A stretch of 35,645 bases of DNA from Nocardioides speluncae (GCF_003121585.1 NZ_QEOO01000032.1:1-35645); one strand, 5' to 3'; shown: positions 7,242-16,252, numbered from the stretch's first letter. The notes: generated from the sequence alone by a model not told the origin. Made by a program: numbers and translations.

Positions 7242-9083
7242 CTACACAGCCCACACTGCGAACGCCGGGCCGGTGGACGCAGGAAGAACAGCGTCGGCCG
7301 CGAGCGGTGGTAGGTCGTGCGTAGAGAACAGTGTCCGGCCGTCGCCGACCGCCAGTGGCAGCGCCAGGTCCGGGGAGGCCGCGCGGCGGGCACAGACCAG
7401 CACCGATCCCTCGGGATGCTCGCGCATATAGACAAGTACGTCGTCGGAAACGTGCACCCAGCGGAGGCCGCCGCGGCGCAGCGCGACCGATTCCCGGCGA
7501 GCAGCGGCCAGCGCGGAGTAGACGTCCAGCGTGGACCGGTCCCAGGAGTCGGCGTCGGCCCAGGGCATCGGCCGCCGGGAGTCCTCGCCGATGATGCCCT
7601 CGAGGCCGAGCTCGTCGCCGGCGAAGATCATGGGTACGCCGGGGAGCGTGAACTGGAGGCCGGCCGCGACGTGATGGGCGGCCGCCGAGCCGACCATGGT
7701 CCGGATCCGGGCCGAGTCGTGGGAGCCGAGGATGTTCCAGGACGACGCGAGCGCCCGGAAGCCGAGCCGCCCCATCCACAGCCGCATCGTCGCCACGACC
7801 TGCGGGCCGGTACGGCGCGCGACCGGGACCGGCGTACCGAAGGAGCGGGCGGGTGAGTCGGGGGAGCGCAGCCATTCCCAGACCGGCCAGGAGAAGCCGG
7901 AGTAGTTCATCACGCCGTGCCAGCCGTCGCCGTCCACGTCGGTCGAGGCGTCGTGGTTGTGCTCGCCGATCACCCATGCGTCCGGGCACAGCGACTCCGC
8001 GGTCCGGCGTACCGCCCGCGCGACGTCGTGGTTGACGTCGACCGCGCCCAGCCGCCCGGTCATATTGGCGACGTCGATCCGCCAGCCGTCGAGTGAGTAC
8101 GGCGGCCGCAGCCAGCGCCCCACGATCGAGTCCGGTCCGTCGACGAATGCGGCCCGCAGCCCGGGGTCGGCGTGGTTGACCTTCGGGAGGGTGTGGTGGC
8201 CCATCCAGCTCTCGTAGGAGCCGTCGTCGTGGAAGAAGTAGTAGTCGCGCTCCGGAGCGTCCGAGTTGGCGACCGCCCGCGTGAACCACTCGTGGGTGTC
8301 GCCGGTGTGGTTGGTGGTGAGGTCGCCCAGGATCCGCCAGCCCCGCTGGTGCACCGCGCCGGCCAGCCGCGCGTAGGCCTCGTCGCCACCCAGCAGTGGG
8401 TCCACCGCCTCGAAGGTCGAGGCGTTGTAGCGGTGGTTGGACTCGCCCGGGAAGACCGGCGTCGTGTAGACGATGTCGGCACCGACCGCGGCGAGATGGT
8501 CGAGATGATCGGTGACGCCGTCCAGATCGCCGCCGTACAGCTGGGTCGGGGTCAGCGGGTCGGCGCCGTCGAAGACCACGGGATCGTCCCACTCAGCCGG
8601 CGTCGCCCAGGCCGGTGTCGCGCGGTCGTCGGCGCCCCCCGACCGCGCGAAGCGGTCAGGGAAGATCTGGTAGACGACGCCGTCGCGCGCCCAGTCCGGC
8701 GCCGGCGCGTACGTCGAGAGCCGGAAGTCGAACGCGTCCGGTACGTCGTACTCCCACACGCCCGCACCGGTCAGCCACGTCTGTGTCTCTCCGCTGACGA
8801 TCAGGAACCGGTAGTGGGCGACCGGGTTGCGGACCGGCAGCTCGCCCTCCCACCAGGTGGAGGAATCCCCGGTCGACCGGGGATTCCTGATGTTGTCCGC
8901 CAATCCCTCCACCTTGGAACAGGAGTGGAAGGTCGGCTCGGCGTCCTCGGTGGTCCGGATCCAGACCGCATCGACGTCGCCCGCCGTCCGGCACCGCACC
9001 CGGACCGTCGCCCCCAAGGTCGGCGCCTCGTCGTCGAGGTACAGAGGGGAGCCGTCGTGGTGCGGCTGGGCCAGGTCGGTCAC
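7242..9083 (-). CDS. Glycoside hydrolase family 13 (cyclomaltodextrinase/neopullulanase-like alpha-amylase)
   Basis: This 613-residue enzyme should cleave alpha-1,4 (possibly alpha-1,6) glucan or cyclodextrin bonds by the retaining GH13 mechanism. The N-terminal 150 residues look like the beta-sandwich domain common in this subgroup. The barrel starts near DWARDGVVYQIFPDRF. Catalytic residues are the nucleophile D337 (GWRIDVANM), the acid/base E374 (VIGEHNHD) and the stabiliser D456 (LGSHDSAR). LYGGDLDGV, typical of the family, is present. There is no signal peptide, so it is probably cytoplasmic, for glycogen or maltodextrin turnover. GTG 9083 is chosen because the frame upstream only repeats the antisense of the soxR-like gene and the family similarity begins here; no good ribosome site supports it. 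Confidence 0.9.
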   Translation of the reverse strand: MTDLAQPHHDGSPLYLDDEAPTLGATVRVRCRTAGDVDAVWIRTTEDAEPTFHSCSKVEGLADNIRNPRSTGDSSTWWEGELPVRNPVAHYRFLIVSGETQTWLTGAGVWEYDVPDAFDFRLSTYAPAPDWARDGVVYQIFPDRFARSGGADDRATPAWATPAEWDDPVVFDGADPLTPTQLYGGDLDGVTDHLDHLAAVGADIVYTTPVFPGESNHRYNASTFEAVDPLLGGDEAYARLAGAVHQRGWRILGDLTTNHTGDTHEWFTRAVANSDAPERDYYFFHDDGSYESWMGHHTLPKVNHADPGLRAAFVDGPDSIVGRWLRPPYSLDGWRIDVANMTGRLGAVDVNHDVARAVRRTAESLCPDAWVIGEHNHDASTDVDGDGWHGVMNYSGFSWPVWEWLRSPDSPARSFGTPVPVARRTGPQVVATMRLWMGRLGFRALASSWNILGSHDSARIRTMVGSAAAHHVAAGLQFTLPGVPMIFAGDELGLEGIIGEDSRRPMPWADADSWDRSTLDVYSALAAARRESVALRRGGLRWVHVSDDVLVYMREHPEGSVLVCARRAASPDLALPLAVGDGRTLFSTHDLPPLAADAVLPASTGPAFAVWAV

Positions 9084-9121
9084 ACGCCCAAGCCTTTCAC
9101 CCAAGCCTTTCAGACGTGGGC

Positions 9122-9556
9122 TCAGGCTCCGGGCTCGAGATTGACCGCGCCGGGGCCGCGCTCGGCGAGGATGTCCTTCGGGTTGCTGAGGGCGCAGGTC
9201 TTCAGGCTCAGGCAGCCGCAGCCGATGCAGCCGTCGAGCCGGTCGCGGAGCCGCTCCAGCCGCTCGATCTGGTCGTCCAGCCGCGACCGCCAGGTCGCGC
9301 TGAGCCGGGTCCAGTCGTCGGTGGTGGGGGTCCGGTTGTCGGGCAGCGTGGCGAGCGCGGTCGCGATCTCGTCGAGCGAGAGGCCGACCCGCTGCGCCGC
9401 CCGGACGAACGAGACGCGACGCAGCGTGGCCTGCTCGTAGCGCCGCTGGTTGCCGGTGGTGCGCGTGGAGTGGATCAAGCCGCGCGACTCGTAGAACCGG
9501 ATCGCCGACGGCGCCACGCCCGATCGTTGCGAGAGCTGTCCGATGGTCAGGGTCAC
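9122..9556 (-). CDS. soxR: Redox-sensitive MerR-family regulator SoxR
   Basis: This 144-residue protein has an N-terminal MerR winged helix (TIGQLSQRSGVAPSAIRFYE...GNQRRY), a dimerisation helix, and a C-terminal iron-sulfur motif with C110, C113, C115 and C121 (C-x2-C-x-C-x5-C). This is the hallmark of SoxR [2Fe-2S] sensors. In actinomycetes SoxR responds to redox-active small molecules and activates exporters and oxidoreductases; no obvious target lies next to it here. GTG at 9556 overlaps the stop of the upstream hydrolase gene as GTGA (9553-9556), so the two are probably translationally coupled. Confidence 0.93.
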   Translation of the reverse strand: MTLTIGQLSQRSGVAPSAIRFYESRGLIHSTRTTGNQRRYEQATLRRVSFVRAAQRVGLSLDEIATALATLPDNRTPTTDDWTRLSATWRSRLDDQIERLERLRDRLDGCIGCGCLSLKTCALSNPKDILAERGPGAVNLEPGA

Positions 9557-11160
9557 GGGAACAGACTGCGCTGCCGGGCGCAGGTTCGGCCATCCCTCGG
9601 CAGCTTCTGGCTGACCAAGTAGTCGCGGTAGATGGCGTCGATGCAGTCGTTGCCGCCGATCGCGCCGTGGCCCCAGTCGTCGAGCTGGACCAGCCGGGAG
9701 TTGCCGAACAGGCCGCGCAGGGTCCGGGCGCCGTGCATCGGCGTCGCCGGGTCGTGGCTGTTGCCGACGACCAGCATCGGGTACGACGTGTTGTGGCCCC
9801 ACGGACCCATGAACGCGTCTGCCTTGGTGCTGGCCGGCCAGTTGGCGCAGGTGCTGCTTGCCCAGGTCCAGAGCCGGCTGAAGCCCGGCGCCTTCTTGTC
9901 GGCTGCGATGCCGGCGTGCCACCACTGCCAGGGGTCGGTCGGGTTCAGCGAGTCGGCACAGGCCACCCCGGAGAACGCGTCCGACGCCACGCCGTACTTG
10001 CCGGGCTCGGGCAGGTGCGGGCGCTGGGCCGGCTTCCAGGCGAGGGCGGCCCGGCTGAGCCGGTCGCGGTCGGCCTTGGTCCCGAACATCTGGGTATAGA
10101 TGTCGCGGATCCAGCGCATCATCCGCTGGTAGTCGGAGGCGGAGTAGAGGCCACCGAGGACGTTGCCGTAGAGGTCGGCGTAGGTGAGGGCGAACTCGTC
10201 CACCTCCACCGGGCCGTGCTCGAGCTTCGCCGCGATCCGGTTCCACTTCGCCTTGGCGTTGCCGGCGAGCGCGCAGCGCCGCTTGCCGACCACGTCGCAC
10301 CGGGCGAAGGCGCTCATCAGCGACTCGTGGGCGCCGTAGCCACTGCGAAGCCGGGTCGAGAACGGCTGGGTCTTCGCGGCGTCGCCGCGGCCCTTGGACC
10401 ACGAGATCGGGTCGAGTACGCCGTCCACGATCAGCGCGCGCACCTTGGTCGGGAACATCGCGGCGTACGTCGCGCCGAGGTAGCTGCCGTAGGAGATGCC
10501 GTAGTAGGTCAGCTTCTCGTCGCCGACCGCCTGGCGGATCAGATCCATGTCGCGGGCGGTGTCGGCGGTGCTCATGTGGTTGACGATCGGGCTCGGCTTG
10601 GTGCGGCATGCGTTCCGGACCCAGCGGTCGGCGGCGATCTTCGCGGACGCCTGCGGTTTGGTCATCGGGAAGGCACCGAAGAATCCTTCGGGCTGCCTGA
10701 CGGGGTTGCGGCAGATCATCGGGGTGTGCCTGCCGACGCCGCGCGGATCGATGCCGACGATGTCGAACCGGCCGGCCACGACCGGCCGGACGATCTCGGG
10801 GAAGAAACTCGCGAAGTGGGTCGACGAGCCACTCGGACCGCCCGGGTTCACGAACAGCGTGCCGATCTTCTGCTGGGGGTTGCCGGCCGGCACCTTCAGC
10901 AGGTCGAGCGTGGCGGTGGGGCCGGTCGGGTCGTCGTAGTCGAGCGGCACCTTGGCGGTCGCGCACAGCGGAGCAGGCGCCGCGGCCCGGGGTCGGAACG
11001 GCGCATCCTCGGTGTCGCACTTGACCCACTTCAGGGTCGGGATCGGGGGCTCCTCGACGGCCCGTTGCGCAGGTGCTGCTGCCGATGCTGAGGCCACTCC
11101 TGTGGCCGGCAGCAGACAGGCGATCACGGCCGTTGTGATGGCAAGAATGTAGGTGCGCAT
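9553..11160 (-). CDS. Secreted alpha/beta hydrolase, tripeptidyl-aminopeptidase (TAP/SlpD-SlpE) family
   Basis: This 535-residue exported protein resembles Streptomyces tripeptidyl aminopeptidases and related proteases. The signal peptide spans residues 1 to about 30 (MRTYILAITTAVIACLLPATGVASASA). The oxyanion region is NPGGPSGSS. The likely catalytic triad is S223 in GISYG, D470 in GNSHDPATP and H498 in DWGHGAI. The C-terminal TAP-like domain follows the family order. ATG 11160 is chosen over an upstream in-frame start because GGGAGG lies at ribosome-site distance and the signal peptide begins there. It overlaps the SoxR gene by 4 bp. It probably releases tripeptides from extracellular proteins, but related proteins hydrolyse other substrates. 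Confidence 0.88.
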   Translation of the reverse strand: MRTYILAITTAVIACLLPATGVASASAAAPAQRAVEEPPIPTLKWVKCDTEDAPFRPRAAAPAPLCATAKVPLDYDDPTGPTATLDLLKVPAGNPQQKIGTLFVNPGGPSGSSTHFASFFPEIVRPVVAGRFDIVGIDPRGVGRHTPMICRNPVRQPEGFFGAFPMTKPQASAKIAADRWVRNACRTKPSPIVNHMSTADTARDMDLIRQAVGDEKLTYYGISYGSYLGATYAAMFPTKVRALIVDGVLDPISWSKGRGDAAKTQPFSTRLRSGYGAHESLMSAFARCDVVGKRRCALAGNAKAKWNRIAAKLEHGPVEVDEFALTYADLYGNVLGGLYSASDYQRMMRWIRDIYTQMFGTKADRDRLSRAALAWKPAQRPHLPEPGKYGVASDAFSGVACADSLNPTDPWQWWHAGIAADKKAPGFSRLWTWASSTCANWPASTKADAFMGPWGHNTSYPMLVVGNSHDPATPMHGARTLRGLFGNSRLVQLDDWGHGAIGGNDCIDAIYRDYLVSQKLPRDGRTCARQRSLFP

Positions 11161-11481
11161 GGAGCCCTCCCCCGATTGTCGCGTCCCGGTATCTCGCATC
11201 GTTTCACACGGTTGGTAGCCGCCGTCAGGCTCTCGACAGGCCCGGTGAGGGAAGAATTCTGATGACCTGTCATCGATCGAGATTCTTCTGCACGTCGCGA
11301 TCCCTCCCCGGACGTTTTGCTGGTAGGCCTGGCGTACGCCGGACAGTTGGCGGCCGCCTCAGCCCTCGACGCATCGGACCTATCAACTAAAAGTCGCAAA
11401 TGTCCGATTAGGGGCTTTACGAACCGACATTGGAGTGCTCTGATTTCTAATCGTTAGTTCAACTCGATTCTCGGGGACGTG
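11161..11481. other. 321-bp divergent intergenic region
   Basis: It should contain the promoters of the leftward hydrolase-soxR pair and the rightward secreted-protein genes. The right half is A+T-richer (AACTAAAAGTCGCAAATGT near 11385-11403, then TTTCTAATCGTTAGTTC near 11444). I see no SoxR-type CTTGAGG palindrome, no RNA gene and no convincing frame. Confidence 0.5.
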
Positions 11482-12549
11482 ATGTACGCGAGCGCAGAGC
11501 AGGTGACGGCGCAGCAGCGCCGAACCGCGCGCTCGCACCGTTTCCTGATCCGCCTCGGCATCCTTCTCGCCGCGCTCGCTGCCGCCTTCATGGTCGGCAC
11601 CGCGGCTGCCCAGGCCGACGACGAGAGCATCGTTGAGGACGAGTCCGCGACCAGCGCCCAGCTCCCTGACGAGGGCGGTCCGGCCGATGAGTCCGCGCCC
11701 GTGGCGGAGCCCGAGCCGGCCGATGAGCATGTGGACGATGGGATCATCGAGGACGAGGGCGGCGGCAAGCCGCCCGCGCAGGACGAGTCCTCGCTGACCG
11801 ACGTTGCGGGCGCAGCGGCCGTCGTACCCGACGTCGTCGCGGACACCGCGAACGTCGTCGAGGAGGCGCCCGTGGCGGGCGCCGCGGCACCGGTCGTGGA
11901 CGCTGCCGCGGACGTGGTTCGCGACACTGTTGCGACCAGCGGCAAGGTCGTCGGCGGCGTCGAGGACGACGGCTCCCAGACGGTCGACGAGACCGTCGAA
12001 GCTATCTCCCAGGGCGCCGCGCCGGAGGGCCTTCCGGAGGACCTCCAGGACACCGCGAACAGCGCCGTGGCGCCGATCCTCGACCTGGTCCCGGGAGGCG
12101 TGGTTCCGGGGTCGGGGACGCCGGATCACGAGGCTCCCAACGACGGGCCACTGCCGTCCCGACCGGTCGTCGTACCGCCTGATCTCGGTGGTTTCGAGCG
12201 CGGCCCCGAGGCCGTGGCGCTGCCCGCCTCGACCGCGTCCCGCGCCGCGACGAACGGCGCTCAGGTCGGCGCCCGCCCGGCCGGCAAGGTGCTCGCGCGG
12301 TCCACCTCGGCTTCGGCCGGCGCGGCCGCGGCAACCTCTTCAGACCTCGGCGGGGACCTCCCGCTGAACGAGCTCCTGGGCGGTGACCACGGCGTGGTCT
12401 CCGGCGGGAGCGGAGCCGGCGTCGCGGACCGCGCGACACCCGCTTCGGCGTCGTACGGCGACCGCGCGGGGCTCGTCTCCGACCCGGTTCGCACCGACGC
12501 CCGGCCGCACACCGCTCCGGTGGCGCGGCCCGAGTTCGCTCCTGACTGA
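11482..12549 (+). CDS. Secreted acidic Ala/Val-rich protein
   Basis: This 355-residue protein is of unrecognised family. ATG 11482 has GGGGA a few bases upstream; a GTG at 11479 is possible but too close to it. An N-terminal basic stretch (RRTARSHR) precedes the hydrophobic FLIRLGILLAALAAAFMVG and an AQA-DD cleavage site. The mature part begins strongly acidic (Asp/Glu-rich), then has Ala/Val/Asp helices (VVPDVVADTANVVEEAP, DAAADVVRDTV) and a Pro/Gly-rich basic tail. It resembles the product of 3786-5465 in signal, acidity and the PILDLVPGG-type segment. It is followed after 110 bp by another secreted repeat gene on the same strand, so an operon is likely. Confidence 0.75.
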   Translation: MYASAEQVTAQQRRTARSHRFLIRLGILLAALAAAFMVGTAAAQADDESIVEDESATSAQLPDEGGPADESAPVAEPEPADEHVDDGIIEDEGGGKPPAQDESSLTDVAGAAAVVPDVVADTANVVEEAPVAGAAAPVVDAAADVVRDTVATSGKVVGGVEDDGSQTVDETVEAISQGAAPEGLPEDLQDTANSAVAPILDLVPGGVVPGSGTPDHEAPNDGPLPSRPVVVPPDLGGFERGPEAVALPASTASRAATNGAQVGARPAGKVLARSTSASAGAAAATSSDLGGDLPLNELLGGDHGVVSGGSGAGVADRATPASASYGDRAGLVSDPVRTDARPHTAPVARPEFAPD

Positions 12550-12555
12550 GCACTC

Positions 12556-12635
12556 GCTACAAGCACGCTGAGGCAGTTTCTGCCGGGCCCCAACTGTGGC
12601 TCGCCTGGCACTCACCAAACGCCCCACTTTGTAGC
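12556..12635 (+). promoter_or_regulatory. Possible structured leader of the repeat-protein gene
   Basis: GCTACAA (12556-12562) is complementary to TTGTAGC (12629-12635). Between them GGCAGTTTCTGCC forms a perfect 5-bp hairpin. The closing stem ends about 24 bases before the start codon, just ahead of the AAGGGAG ribosome site. It matches no riboswitch class that I recognise. Confidence 0.3.
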
Positions 12636-12659
12636 AACTCATGAGCAAGGGAGTGAACG

Positions 12660-14366
12660 ATGAACACGTGGACCCGAAGGATCTCCACAGCTTCATTCTT
12701 CGCGGCAGGCTTTCTCGGGGTGAGCGCATTCGCCGCTCACGCAGATGGCCCGGACTCCGCTGCACTTGAAGCGACCGCGCAGCCCGTGATGGCAGCGCAC
12801 AACCCCGGTACCGCCGACGCGGCCGTGCTGGGAATGACGACTTTTCACGACGGGACGGACGCCGTCCTCCCGTCCGGTTCGCTGACCATGCCCGGTGTAG
12901 GCACCGCTGGCGCGAACGAGAACGGCGCGACGATCACCCCGGACGCGGAGGCCGGTGACGATGTCGCCGCACCGCAGGGCTCGGCCACCCTCGAGGGTGT
13001 CGGGACCGCGGGTGTCGACGCGAACGGCCCGTACGTCGAGGCCGAGGCCGCCGAGGCACCGGAGGTGGAGGCGCCGTCCGGCTCCGTGACCACCCCGGGT
13101 GCCGGCACCGTCGAGGCCGGCGAGTCCGGCCTGAGCCTGACGCCCGATGCCGGTGGAGCTGCCGGCACGCCGTCCGGCACCGCGACCCTGCCCCAGGCGG
13201 GCACGGTCGACGCAAGTGAGGACGGGGTCACCGTGACCCCCGCCGCCGACGCCGGAAGCGCGCCGCCGCCCCCGCAGGGGTCGGCCACGCTGGAAGGCGT
13301 CGGCACCGCCGGCGTCAACGCGAACGGCCCCTACCTCGACGCCCAGGCCGCCGAGGCTCCGGAGTTCGAGGCCCCCTCCGGCGAGGCGACCGTCCCGGGC
13401 GTGGGCACCGGATCGGCGAGCGAGGACGGCGTACAGATCACGCCGGCCGGTGACGCTGCCGTGCCCGAGCTGCCCGGCCTGCCTGAGGTTCCGGGTCTGC
13501 CGGAACTGCCGGGTGTGCCTGGGCTTGACGGGCCGTCTGGCTCGGCAACGGTTCCTGGTGCTGGTTCGGCTGAGGCCGGCCAGGACGGTGTGAGCGTGAC
13601 CCCGGAAGCCGGCGGTGAGCCGGGTGTTCCGTCCGGTGAGGCTGCGGTGCCGGGTGTCGGTACGGGTTCGGCCGGCGAGGACGGCGTGGTGTTCACCCCG
13701 GCCGACGCCGGTGTTCCCGAGCTGCCCGGCCTGCCTGAGGTTCCCGGCGTACCTGGTGCGCCGGAACTGCCGGGTGTGCCTGGCCTTGACGGGCCGTCCG
13801 GCTCGGCGACGGTTCCGGGTGCTGGTTCGGCTGAGGCCGGCCAGGATGGTGTGAGCGTGACCCCGGATGCCGGTGGCGAGCCGGGTGTTCCGTCCGGTGA
13901 GGCTGTCGTGCCGGGTGTCGCCGCGGGTTCGGCTGGTGACGGCGGTGTGGTGCTCACGCCGGCTGGTGACTCCGCTCTGCCCGGTGTTCCCGGTCTGCCC
14001 GGGGCTCCCGGCGTACCGGAGGTCGAGGCGCCGTCCGGCACCGCGACGGTTCCGGGGGTCGGCACGTTCGAGGCCAGCGCGGAGGGCGTGGAGTTCATGC
14101 CCGCCAACGGCACCGGCCCGGGCCTGCCCGTGCTGGACCTGCCGGAGCTCGAGGTTCCTGAGGGCGACGACTCGGAAGTCGGCATCCCTGAGGGCGAGGT
14201 TCCGGAGATCCAGATTCCTGACCTCACCTCCCCGGACCTCGACCACGTCGCGATCCCCAGCGGCACGGCGACAGCTCCCGGTGTCGGGACGATCTCGGCC
14301 GGCGAAGCGGGCGTGATCCTCACGCCCGAGGCCGGGATGGACGCAGGTTCGATTGATGCACGCTGA
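12660..14366 (+). CDS. Secreted protein with about twelve 28-residue PSG-ATVPGVGT repeats
   Basis: This 568-residue protein is of unrecognised family. ATG 12660 follows AAGGGAG. The signal peptide spans residues 1 to about 29 (MNTWTRRISTASFFAAGFLG, then AFAAHA-DG). The mature part is built from about twelve units of the pattern P-S/Q-G-x-A-T-V-P-G-V-G-T-x-x-A-x-E-x-G-V-x-V-T-P. Each unit reads like a beta-hairpin. They are separated by acidic spacers or by collagen/elastin-like runs (LPGLPEVPGLPELPGVPG). Bases 13506 onward are repeated at 13767 with an offset of 261 bp (87 codons), a recent duplication. There is no Cys, transmembrane anchor or sorting motif. A structural role at the cell surface is inferred. 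Two strong hairpins follow downstream. Confidence 0.8.
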   Translation: MNTWTRRISTASFFAAGFLGVSAFAAHADGPDSAALEATAQPVMAAHNPGTADAAVLGMTTFHDGTDAVLPSGSLTMPGVGTAGANENGATITPDAEAGDDVAAPQGSATLEGVGTAGVDANGPYVEAEAAEAPEVEAPSGSVTTPGAGTVEAGESGLSLTPDAGGAAGTPSGTATLPQAGTVDASEDGVTVTPAADAGSAPPPPQGSATLEGVGTAGVNANGPYLDAQAAEAPEFEAPSGEATVPGVGTGSASEDGVQITPAGDAAVPELPGLPEVPGLPELPGVPGLDGPSGSATVPGAGSAEAGQDGVSVTPEAGGEPGVPSGEAAVPGVGTGSAGEDGVVFTPADAGVPELPGLPEVPGVPGAPELPGVPGLDGPSGSATVPGAGSAEAGQDGVSVTPDAGGEPGVPSGEAVVPGVAAGSAGDGGVVLTPAGDSALPGVPGLPGAPGVPEVEAPSGTATVPGVGTFEASAEGVEFMPANGTGPGLPVLDLPELEVPEGDDSEVGIPEGEVPEIQIPDLTSPDLDHVAIPSGTATAPGVGTISAGEAGVILTPEAGMDAGSIDAR

Positions 14367-14544
14367 CCTCTCGGTCGCCGTCGACTCGGAAGACGGCGTC
14401 CAGGTAGATCTGCCGGAGGGCGACTCGGAAACCCCCGGCAGCAACGCTGCCGCCGGCCGGACGAACGCGGGCCTCGGAACCCACGTTCGGCAGGCGCCGA
14501 CGGCAGCAGGCGTCCTGGTCACGAGGAGGTCGCTGAGTAGTTGA
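14356..14544 (+). other. Small frame continuing the repeat pattern (possible frameshifted 3' end)
   Basis: A 62-codon frame starts at ATG 14356, overlaps the end of the repeat gene by 11 bp in the +1 frame and has no ribosome site. It begins MHADLSVAVDSEDGVQVDL. SEDGVQV matches SEDGVQI and SEDGVTV in the repeats upstream. It could be the original C-terminus displaced by an indel, a small separate gene, or chance. Confidence 0.3.
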
Positions 14545-14596
14545 AGTTCTGGGACGTGAGGAGATCTCGGGACCTCTCACTTCCCAGCGAAGGGCT

Positions 14597-14630
14597 GGCG
14601 GGCTGTCGGACTCGGGGCCGATAGCCCGCC
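14597..14630 (+). terminator. Strong hairpin, 13-bp stem
   Basis: GGCGGGCTGTCGG (14597-14609) pairs with CCGATAGCCCGCC (14618-14630) through one G-U pair, with an 8-base loop. It lies about 230 bp after the repeat-protein stop and is the first of two such hairpins. No T-run follows, as is common in high-G+C actinobacteria. Confidence 0.6.
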
Positions 14631-14670
14631 CAGGCCCGTCGACCGCACCAACTCGTGCACGGCTTCCGGG

Positions 14671-14698
14671 CCGACACGCCGTCAGAGCGGCGTGTCGG
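14671..14698 (+). terminator. Perfect 11-bp hairpin
   Basis: CCGACACGCCG (14671-14681) and CGGCGTGTCGG (14688-14698) are exact complements around a 6-base loop. It probably ends the secreted-protein operon and insulates the tRNA that starts 78 bp later. It would work equally on the other strand. Confidence 0.65.
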
Positions 14699-14776
14699 CG
14701 CGGTAGGCGGGCAGGAACTGGTCCGGTATTGATGCGGAGTCCGGCAGCGAAGCCGACTACCATGTGGGCTCGCCAG

Positions 14777-14852
14777 GCCGGTGTAGCTCAGTTGGTAGAG
14801 CGCCTCTCTTGTAAAGAGGATGTCGCGGGTTCAAATCCTGTCACCGGCTCCA
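14777..14852 (+). tRNA. tRNA-Thr (anticodon TGT), CCA encoded
   Basis: The acceptor stem is GCCGGTG/CACCGGC. The D arm is GCTC...GAGC with an AGTTGGTA loop. The anticodon stem is CCTCT/AGAGG with loop CTTGTAA, anticodon TGT. The T arm has TTCAAAT. CCA is encoded at 14850-14852. The T stem includes two G-U pairs. The tRNA would read ACA codons, which are rare at this G+C content. Confidence 0.97.
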
Positions 14853-15327
14853 CAGCGGGTTCGGTACGCCGGCGCCAGTAGGCCCAGGTTGCGGCGAGTA
14901 CGGCGGGTGCCCAGAGCAGGGCGGGCAGGTACGCCGCGACCGCCAGCTCGTACCAGCCCGGCGCGGGCCGGCCCTTGAAGCCGATGATCTGGTCCCAGTT
15001 GACCACGCTCACGATGCAGATCCAGAGCACGATCAGGGCGCCGGTCGTGGCGACGCCGACCGCGAGCCCGGTCGCGACCCGCTCGCCCCACGGCCGGACC
15101 AGGCCGAACGTCAGCAGGGCCGCGCCGATCGACAGCACGCTCAGCGCGACGACGTACCAGGTCCCGGCGCCTGGCAGCTCCTGGAACTCACGCCACTCGT
15201 CGGTGGTGCCGAGCTCGGCGCCGAAGCCGATCGCCGTCCGCCACACCGCCGACGGCAGCACGGACGCCACCGCCACGTACGCCGCGACCACGGCCCAGCG
15301 CGGAGTGCCTTCAACGACCTGACCCAT
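14788..15327 (-). CDS. Small multi-spanning membrane protein; C-terminus read from antisense tRNA
   Basis: This 179-residue protein of unknown function has four hydrophobic segments, at about residues 10-30, 55-77, 83-107 and 124-147. ATG 15327 is preferred because it sits just before the first segment; an in-frame ATG at 15363 would add 12 residues. Neither has a clear ribosome site. The frame runs straight into the tRNA-Thr gene. Its last 20 residues, including TGFEPATSSLQERR, are simply the antisense of the tRNA, a well-known artefactual tail in predicted proteins. The membrane part is probably real. The natural stop may be an exaptation of the tRNA sequence. Confidence 0.65.
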   Translation of the reverse strand: MGQVVEGTPRWAVVAAYVAVASVLPSAVWRTAIGFGAELGTTDEWREFQELPGAGTWYVVALSVLSIGAALLTFGLVRPWGERVATGLAVGVATTGALIVLWICIVSVVNWDQIIGFKGRPAPGWYELAVAAYLPALLWAPAVLAATWAYWRRRTEPAVEPVTGFEPATSSLQERRSTN

Positions 15328-15403
15328 GCCACGAAGGTAGGGCGAGCCGGCGGTCGGTCGCATCCGGGATTTCCCTGTGCCACCCCCGCCACACCCCTGG
15401 TGG

Positions 15404-16252
<849 letters not shown>

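Noticed and set aside
9084..9593. N-terminal extension of the GH13 frame to 783 residues
   Set aside because: The extra sequence is an out-of-frame reading of the soxR gene with no family similarity.
9557..11029. Fusion of the SoxR frame with 490 upstream residues
   Set aside because: The upstream part is an Arg-rich shadow of the TAP hydrolase. SoxR similarity begins exactly at GTG 9556.
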